Source: Isoetes taiwanensis (Eukaryota; Streptophyta; Lycopodiopsida; Isoetales; Isoetaceae). From it: a DNA stretch of 64,000 nucleotides. This document shows, piece by piece, positions 56,080 to 64,000 of the stretch. The notes under the pieces were generated by a model. It worked only from the letters and a program-made list of their open reading frames with translations. It did not search any database and was not told where the DNA came from. Both the position numbers and the translations under genes were made by a program. Within the stretch, counting starts at the first letter, position 1. Each line of letters opens with the position of its first letter. Where the stretch lies: positions 6,868,563-6,932,562 of the forward strand of contig JAJEKV010000020.1 in assembly GCA_021234155.1 (NCBI GenBank), read 5' to 3'.

Positions 56080-58640
56080 TGAATGCTACAAACATAGGAA
56101 TTCGTTTTCATAGCTCAAAAGTTCTTAAATTTCATAACTTGTGAGGTTAGTTCATACAACTAAAGAACAAAATAGAAGAGAAAGTACTGATAACTTCATT
56201 GTGATTAAGTATGCATTGGCTCTCATGTATTTGAATACAAAATATTCAGTTGGTCATTTTTTCTCATTTGTATCTAAAGACAAAATATCAAGTAGCATAG
56301 TATTTCTAGCAAAAAGAACATTTATTATGAAACTTTAAAACAATGGCTCACAAACTTCAGCTCCACAAGAAAAATGATCTTCAACAATAACATGGTGGTC
56401 CTTGAGGAGAAGATGATGTCTTTTTTAGAACAAATAGGTAGATTCTTTTGGTTAAGTATGGTGCTTCCATGTTGTGAGTTGTGGTGCTTCTATGACAATT
56501 CTTGTGTTTTTGGGCATCCCTTGGGTGCACAACTTTCATTTCCTTACTTTTCAGGGTTGCATTTGAGTGCTCAAGAATTTAGAAACCATTGAATCACAAA
56601 AAATCTTAAGGTAACATCAAACTTTGCATATTTTCCTCATAGATTAAATTCAAGGCAGCAATAGAGGAGGGTGGAACAATATCTTAAGAAGTATTAAGTA
56701 AAGACACCTTTTTAGAAAATCCGTTATCATGAAATGCATTCGTCAGCATTAAGGCAGTTAATGTTCTATAACTGAACTTATGACAGAGGATACGCTATGT
56801 ATGTTCTTCAAGTGCAAGACTCTCAACCCATTGGCACATTGCAAATGATGCATTCGTATTTCGACCACCTTCGATGGAGGACGCTTTGGTTCCTGAACGG
56901 CATAACTTGAAATGTTTTCCAACCCTTCTATGTTGGCAGTGCACCTCTAATTTTTTCATCAGCGCTACCACAAACTCAGTGCAAGCAACACTTGATCCAT
57001 GCATATTTCCTCAAAAATTTAAAAACTTCTGTTCTGAGTAAAGCAGTAATGGTTACTTTGACAGGCTACAAGTTTCTAAAGTGTCTGCTAAAGATAGTTC
57101 AATGCATTTAGAATAGTGTAGTTCTCTTGATGTTATTGGTCCATTCATACTTCACATGATTTGAAGGACAAAATGGCAAAAGAAATTTACCTGGAAGCTC
57201 TTCAAAACTATGCATTGCAGATATAACATCTGTCACTTCAAGATCCAAAGTTGCATCCCATTTTTGCATTTTGCGTCGTGCAAGTGTCATACTAGAGTTT
57301 GACACTCATCTCTCTTAGGGGGAGGTGGCCATTGGCTGCGCACTTGAGTGCGTAATTGAAAATGCAGCCACATAAACATCTTAAAGGCTATACATGCCAT
57401 ATGACATGATGCCCAACGATATGTGTATTAAAAGGCCATTAATCAAGTAAATTTAAGAAATGCTAAGTTATGTATGGCCATTCATCAAAATATATTTGAA
57501 TTTTAGAATATATTTTATATAGAAAACCAAGCATGGTGGTGATGGAGGTAAGTTAAAGACTCAGAAAATGGGCACTTTTCGTGCGTCTTTAACTTAGCCA
57601 CACCATTCATACATGTTTACCACAAAATAATTACTACAGAATCATTGTGCACCACTTGAAGATATATCCATTTCTGCCGCTAAAATCAATTGAACTTGGT
57701 GATGTCTTTTTCAAGTGCTCATTTTTGTCTGCAATTACAGTTCCTGAATCCACGGTACTTACGGTCTTTCTCCTTGCAATGGGTAGGAGATTGCAATAGT
57801 TTCTCATGTCATCACAGAGATATTCAGTGGCATGTAAGGTACAACAACAAATACTATGGACCATAATAATATTCAATGGCATGTAATATACAAGAACAAA
57901 AACTATGGACTATGTTTCATTCTCTTTGGCTATGCTAAAAGCAACATATAAAAGAAAATCAATTTTGCACTTAGCATGCCTAATGTGAAGTCCATCTTGT
58001 TGGCTTGAGACAATCTCGTGGCAATTCTTTCAATGAGTCTGTTTTAAATTCATTTGCAGTGCTCTTGATTTGGACTTGGCATGCCGGTAGATTACATCTT
58101 AAGCAGTGTCATTGCTGTTGTAGACATATAACCAAGATCCAGAATTGGTACCTAGGTTATCAGAGTAAATTGAGCAACTTCTGTGTAAACATTTGCATCT
58201 GTTTCATGTTAGGTCCATAACTATTATCAAATCAAATGGAAAATGAAGGTATAAATAGATTATTCATCTCTTTATCCTTGGAAGCAGTAATACCTTGCAA
58301 TGGGTAGTGCTACTTGTCATAAAAGAGAGATTTAGTGGCATGCAATATACAACAATTACTATGAAGCATAGTTGTAAGAGTCCTCTGTTGAAACCAATCA
58401 AATGGTATAAATGGTGGCTACCTCTAAATCTATCACATAATTACAATGAGCAATCATTCCTTCAAAAGAATAATGAAGCCATTCCTCCTATGTAGAGCCT
58501 GAGATTGGAGGATAACATATCTTATAATCATTCTCACTAGGAATCATTTAATGTTCATCTATAATTCAAGGCAGAGGAAATTGAAATTTGAAAGAGACTT
58601 AGAGAATACAAGACAGAAAATAAAAGGGCATCTTTAGATA
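56080..58640. other. Intergenic DNA with possible minus-strand gene fragments
   Basis: No gene can be named. Three short minus-strand frames (57305-57180 ending at a GTAAAT donor; 57004-56795; 57830-57740 ending at GTAAGT) have coding-like composition and plausible splice sites and could be exons of an old gene. They match nothing I recognise. Confidence 0.3.
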
Positions 58641-58657
58641 GAAGGAAGGAAGGAAGG
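58641..58657. repeat. (GAAG)n microsatellite at the LTR edge
   Basis: Four GAAG/GGAA repeats directly next to the LTR start at 58658; probably the insertion site. Confidence 0.8.
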
Positions 58658-60257
58658 TGTGACGCTCCCTGAACATATACGACCCTCGGACGTATACATA
58701 CGGGGACTTTCCCCTCCCATGGCGACCAACTCGCCATGAGCAGGGCCCTCCGTCTATTTGGGGCCATCTATAATATGATGTCCGAAAGAAGGACACGAAG
58801 GGGTCATTCGGCCCACGCCTTCAATGGGGCTCCTACGTCGCGGAAGCGTGAATACAAGGGTTAGCACACAGCATAAATCACATATAAATAACCACCACGA
58901 AGGGTGGCACATCCATCCAAATACCAACGGCAAAGAATATGCATCTAAACCTAAGAAAACACCCCAAACCCATGGTTCTACCCCGGTTCAGACTCCAATG
59001 AGGATCGACTGACGGCTAGGCCTCAAGAGATCAGCAGACCGAATCTTGACATGGCATTGGCTGGCATAGAACATTGGCTAGGGTTGTCCACTCCATCCGC
59101 CCCTCCTGTGCACACTTTGCAGATGGGTCAATTCACGCTATGGCGCCGCTTATAGCCTTCCTGGGAGACGCAGGGCTCGAGGCATCACCCCTGCCGAGCC
59201 TACTCCGGGGTTCATGAAGTCCCGGTCCGATGAGGCGGTCGTGGAAGCGTCCCCTTCCGGAATCACACCGGTGGTTCCATGGGCGAAGCTAGAGAATACG
59301 TGCCGCATCATCGACCCCCGCATCCGTGCCGACTTACTCACCTAAATCTACTCAAAGTGCAAGGTGCCCCATACGGGTCACACCTTCCCACCTGTGTCGG
59401 ACCCATACCCTACCCTCTCGTGGCCCGGCTATCGTGCCTAGCTCACTATAGGAGTCCTGGAGCCTTTTATGTTCGTGGCAGGACCCGCCAACCACTTCAC
59501 CATGTGTTCCTTATCCGGTGCTAAGCCACCATAGCATCTATGACCCTGGGCTCTTGTGCACAGGCCGCATTTAATCGGGATAATACTGGGGCTCTATCTA
59601 GGAGCATACTACAATAAATAGCCTCAGAGGTCTCTACCCCCCTTAATTCCCCATTTCCAGAGTAACACTAGGCTAACAACCACCAATCCATCCATTACAA
59701 GCAAAACCAGAATCGAAATATATAGAGAACCTACCTTTACAATCAAGGGTTAGTTCCTACGAGTAAACACAGAGAGAATAGACCAACAACCCAAACAGGT
59801 GCCCGCTATCCTAGAATTCACAACTACACTAGCCACCCACCTGTATTTCGGCTCGACCCGTTGTCATTGGGGATCTCCATCCAGCTTGATCTTGGTGTTT
59901 AGCTTGTGTGAGATTCGTGGTGGCGCCACCGTCACAAGGGTGGCGCTCCACTGCTCAAGGTGAGTTGTGGCTGATATGGGGGTGGTGATCCACCCTATTG
60001 ACCCCAATTAGCATTATCATGCTAACCAATCGAGGGTGGCCACGTGGCGCCTTCCCAAACCATAATTAGCTTAATTATGGTTTTTAAATATTAGTTCCTT
60101 AATTATAGGTTATTATTGTCAATAATTAAATTAGCATAGCTAATTTAATCCCTTTTAAGTGAACCCCCTAGGTTCCCATACCCCATGTGGCGTATGTATC
60201 CTTGGTGACGTGCCAACATATTTATACTTATACCGTATAAATACTTGGAACGTCACA
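58658..60257 (-). repeat. 3' LTR of the second chromovirus
   Basis: 1600-bp LTR with ends TGTGACG and CGTCACA. It resembles the 20913/33407 LTRs in its first 300 bp (CCACGAAGGGTGG, GAAGCGTGAA) but diverges elsewhere, so it is a related subfamily. Confidence 0.8.
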
Positions 60258-60270
60258 TTCTCCCCTCCTT
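60258..60270 (-). other. Polypurine tract of the second chromovirus
   Basis: AAGGAGGGGAGAA on the minus strand directly before the LTR. Confidence 0.8.
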
Positions 60271-60868
60271 AAAAATAATGATGTCCTCAGCATTGAGGTT
60301 AGATACAAATATAATAAATGACAAGAAGGAAATTCCTTATTTCAGAAGGTAATATATTAAAGCTTTCAAGTTTACAACAGTTTAAGCACGAAAAGTGCAA
60401 TTTACATCCTTATCATAATTAAAAAGTGCAAGGACCAAGGTCCAAGATCAACAACAAACAGAACATGTAGATAACATAAAGCGAAGAAATCGGGTCATCA
60501 GCAACCCCCTAACATGGACAAAGTCACGCGTCTTTTCTCACTGGCCTGCACATGGTAATATATCAGTTTATATAGATAAAATAATTAGGTTGTGGTTGAA
60601 GGGTCCACCCCCTATAAAAAAAATGAAAGAAAATTTATCTAGAAGAAACCTATCATGCCTATGGTTCGCAGCTCATTGTATGTAAGGAATGGTCGTTCCT
60701 ATTATAGCCAAGATGAATGCGGCTATGAAGTACATGCTTTACAAGCGGTTGGCGGGTCATGTCCACATTGACAAGACACCACGCCCTAAGGAACACAAAG
60801 GTGATCCCATCATCTAGTGAATCGTTGTTAATTACGATGCATCTACCCCCTACCGATTCTCGGCCGAA
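60271..60868 (-). other. 3' untranslated region of the second chromovirus
   Basis: About 600 bp between the chromodomain frame and the polypurine tract; no ORF supported. Confidence 0.5.
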
Positions 60869-63800
60869 TCAAGTCTTCAAGCTTACCACGGAGCGGGGTT
60901 GATAGCATCGTTGATGGTGCGCCTTGAGATTCGCGCATGAAATCGGATAGTGCTTTTCAAGATCCGTTTGCATCACCCACGTAGCATCCTCGACCGGCAA
61001 GTGTTTCCACTTGACCAAGTATTGTAACATTTGAGTCCTTCCTCGTCCGCTTATAAGCTCGATCAAGAAGAGCTTGTGCACTATCTCTAGCTGTTCCTCT
61101 GTCATTTCGGGAGGGTTGGGGTTTCCAAAACCTCCTCGGATCGGGGGTGTGCTTTGCTTTAGAAGACTCACATGAAAAACCTTGTGGATCTTTAAGCCGG
61201 GTGGCAAGTCCAGCGATATGCTTACTCCCCAATACGCTCAAAGATTTTGAACGGTCCAGCCCATCCGGTGCCAACTTCTTGCGCTTACCAATCTTAAGCT
61301 TGGCTTGTTTTATCTTAATCTTAAGCCAAACCGATTCACCCACTGAAGACTCCGTGGGGTCCCGCGGCTTATCCGCTACACTCTTTTGACGATCAAGTGC
61401 AGCCTAGCAAGTAACCACGCACTTCCTCGACCAAAGCTTGCATCTCCGGGAGGAGTTGTTGAGAAACCTCCACTTTCGACACCGGGGTTGTGCCATGTGT
61501 CGAGAGTAAGGCATTGATAACCATAATTTATCATGAAAGGAGACATTCGAAGACTCCCCGTTTTCATACTGTTATAGGCAAACTCTACTAGATAAATATA
61601 GTCACCCATTGGGATTGCTTACTCCACACATAACTTCGTAGCATATCCTCTATGATACGATTGGTACGCTTCTGCTTGACCATCCGTCCCGAGGATGATA
61701 AGTCATACTCATAGCAAGCTTGGTTTGTATGGTGGTGAAGAAATCTTTCCAAAATGCACTTACAAATTTGGGATCTCTCCGATACAATGACCCGTGGCAT
61801 TCCGGCAACCTGAAGATCTCTTTTGCAAAAAGCGTAGCAAGATCAAAGGCGGTGTCCGGGGTAACGCGACATGGCAAGAAATGAGCCATTTTGACAATTT
61901 GTCGACCACGACCATTAACGATCATATCCACGGAGAGTACGTGGAAGGCCCACTATAAAATCCATGGTTATCACTTCCCACTTAGCGTTGGGCACATCCA
62001 AAGGTTGCAATTCTCCGAGTCCTTAATTGTTCTCGCCTTGGTCCACCGACATACTTGACAATCGCTTAATGTACACGGCAATGTCCTTCTTCATCGAAGG
62101 CCAAAAATAACCGGAGCGGATTTTAAAGTAGGTCTTCATAAAACCGGCATGTCCAAATTATAGGGTCATTGTTGTGCGTGTCATGGAGGATTAACTTACG
62201 CACCGGAAAGTATGAGGTACACACAACTTGTCCTTGTGATACAACAAATTGCCCTCTTTCTTATATGACCGGAAAGCGCCACGTTCTTTATCCGTAGTGC
62301 CTCCTTATTTAGACTACTCCAAATTTCATAGAACTCGTGGATCGGTGGCTAAAGTTTGTTCTATCTCGCTTACCAAACTCACTTGTGAGTGTCGAAATCG
62401 CATTACAATGGGTTCGGGTTACCAAGGGATGGCGTGATAATGCATCCGCAACCACATTGTGCTTTCCAGGCTTATACATGATCTCAAAATCATATTCTTC
62501 AAGAAATTCCATCCATCTCCTCTGACGGAGGTTGAGATTGGGTTGGGTGGTCAAATATCGGAGACTTTGATGATCTGTGTCCAACTGGAACCTTCTACCA
62601 AGGAGGTAGTGTCTCCATATTCGCAAAGCCTTGAACAACAGCCTAGCAATTCCTGGTCATGGGTAGGATATCGCTTTCTTGTCTCATTCATCTTCTTTGA
62701 ATCATAAGCAATAACCCTCCCCTCCTGCATTAGAACCCCACCAGTGGCAATTTTGCTGGCATCTGTGGCCACTAGTTTATCCTTATCGATCGGGACAACG
62801 GAGAATGGGTGCCGAGGTTAAGGCATCTTTAAGCTGCTGGAAACTTCCCTGAACCTTAGTCTTCCAGTGCTCCATCCAATCCTTCACCTTCTCATGCTTG
62901 GTAAGATTTGTAAGAGGGGCTGCAATCCTTGCAAAATCCTTTACAAATTTTCGGTAATATCCTGCTAATCCCAAGAAACTGCGGACTTCGGAGACATTTC
63001 CTGGAATAGGCCATTCCCTTACAGCCTCTATCTTTGCAGGATCTGTAGCAATTCCCTCTGCTGAAATAATATGACCCAAGTAATCAACCGTTGGAGTGGC
63101 AAACTTGCACTTAGAGAACTTGGCAAAAAGCTGATGACGTCTTAACTTTTGTAGAGCCAATTTAAGATGTTTCTCATGCTCCTGTAGGGTCTTACTGTAG
63201 ATGAGAATATCGTCAAAGAAAATAACAACAAAGTCATCCAAGTATTGTCGGAAAACATCATTCATCAACCGCATAAACGTTGCGGGGGCATTAGTTAATC
63301 CGAAAGGCATAACGGTAAACTCATAATGCCCATATCTAGTGCGAAAAGCAGATTTATGGATGTCTTCCTCTTTAATTCTTATCTGATGGTATCCTGAGCG
63401 AAGATCAATCTTTGAGAAATACTTGGCCCCTTGCAACTAATCCATCAGATCATCTGCCCTTGGCAAAGCATAGCGATTTTTGATAGTATGCTTGTTGAGT
63501 TGTCGATAATCAATACACATTCTCAAGGAGCCGTCCTTTTTCTTCACAAAAAGAATAGGGGCGCCAAAGGGCGAAACGCTAGGTCGAATAAAACCTAGGT
63601 TTAGCAGCTCTTGAAGTTGTTTCTTAAGCTCTGCCAGCTCTGGAAGACTCATACGGTACGGGGCCTTGCTGGTGGGTTTAGTACCGGGCTCTAAAGCTAT
63701 CTCACATTCTACCCCTCTGAAAGGAGGAAGCTTCTGGATCTCGTCTGGGAAAAGATCGCTAAATTCATGGAGAATACTGGCAATCCCCCGTGGCAAGGTG

Positions 63801-64000
63801 TTGATTACTTGGTTTTGCTTAGCATCTGACTCAATGGAAGCAAGTCTAATAACGCAGAGGAGCTTTTGCTTGCGTATAGCTTTATCTAACTGTCAAATGG
63901 ACATAGACTGCATGATAGGGTTGAATGGTTCACCTTTTATAGTTACGCGGGCTCCATTAGCTGCGTTGAAGGTAACTTCTCTCTTCTCGCAGTCTATGTT
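60869..64000 (-). pseudogene. pol: Pol of the second chromovirus (protease end, RT, RNase H, integrase, chromodomain)
   Basis: From the right edge: protease end (64000-63800), RT part 1 (63796-63437, [19 protein letters not shown]), a TAG at 63437-63439 where the sister element has CAG, RT part 2 (63436-62783, FFDDILIYS), RNase H (62772-62309, [25 protein letters not shown]), integrase (about 62150-61600, AYNSMK region in pieces), GPF/Y-like, and chromodomain (61040-60960, YLVKWKHLPVEDATWV). From 62300 down there are many indels. Confidence 0.85.

Larger units (their letters stand above)
58658..64000 (-). mobile_element. Second chromovirus, 3' part (continues past the window)
   Basis: Minus strand, same clade as 20913-34967: a 3' LTR with TGTGACG/CGTCACA ends, a polypurine tract, then pol read upward to the edge at 64000, where protease sequence is reached. 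The 5' LTR, gag and any extra ORFs lie beyond the window. The pol half nearest the LTR (60869-62300) is frame-broken; 62310-63796 is almost clean. Confidence 0.85.

Overview
This is nuclear DNA from a plant, most likely a flowering plant. The evidence is one spliced host gene with GT-AG introns, plant-type Ty3 LTR retrotransposons (chromoviruses with chromodomain integrases and Tat/Athila-like elements), plant-type LINEs with a DUF4283-like ORF1, and small hAT and Mutator-like elements. The species cannot be told from the sequence. About 80 percent of the window is transposable elements nested in one another.

Layout, left to right. 450-2130: 3' end of a minus-strand LINE. 2319-19628: a 17.3 kb minus-strand Tat/Athila-like element bounded by a 5-bp GTATT duplication, with a 6.25 kb internal tandem duplication joined through a partial LTR. 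19758-20370: foldback (MITE-like) DNA. 20500-38407: a plus-strand LINE, split by a 14 kb minus-strand chromovirus (20913-34967, ACCAA duplication). One LTR of that chromovirus holds a 948-bp hAT element. The LINE is cut again at 38408 by a plus-strand relative of the first Tat element, which has lost its 3' end. 44898-49000: repeat-rich DNA and a decayed gene resembling the DUF7869 transposase-like family. 50988-54822: the only clear host gene, a seven-exon MYBBP1A/POL5 (DNA polymerase phi) homologue on the minus strand. 54996-55865: an 870-bp Mutator-like element just upstream of that gene, carrying four palindromes and a possible captured exon. 58658-64000: a second chromovirus running off the right edge.

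The most striking content is inside the 14 kb chromovirus. Between its primer binding site and gag lie two extra sense-strand ORFs. The first begins with ARTKQTARK, the exact histone H3 tail residues 1-9. After about 315 residues of charged linker it ends in an 88-residue histone H3 fold with no length change against canonical H3. The second is a roughly 500-codon ORF of unknown function. Each ORF is preceded by a pair of 67-bp hairpins, four in all, with a compensatory base change in one stem, and then a TATA-like motif. The same element encodes a chromodomain at the end of pol, so it seems to carry both a histone-tail mimic and a histone-tail reader. This copy has five premature stops, all explicable as C-to-T at CAG or CGA, and a few 1-2 base slips. 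It looks recently active but dead.

Many differences between the repeated copies fall at CAG/CTG/CCG sites and are indels. That pattern may reflect long-read basecalling error at methylated CHG sites in regions that could not be polished, so divergence estimates for the noisy copies should be treated with care.
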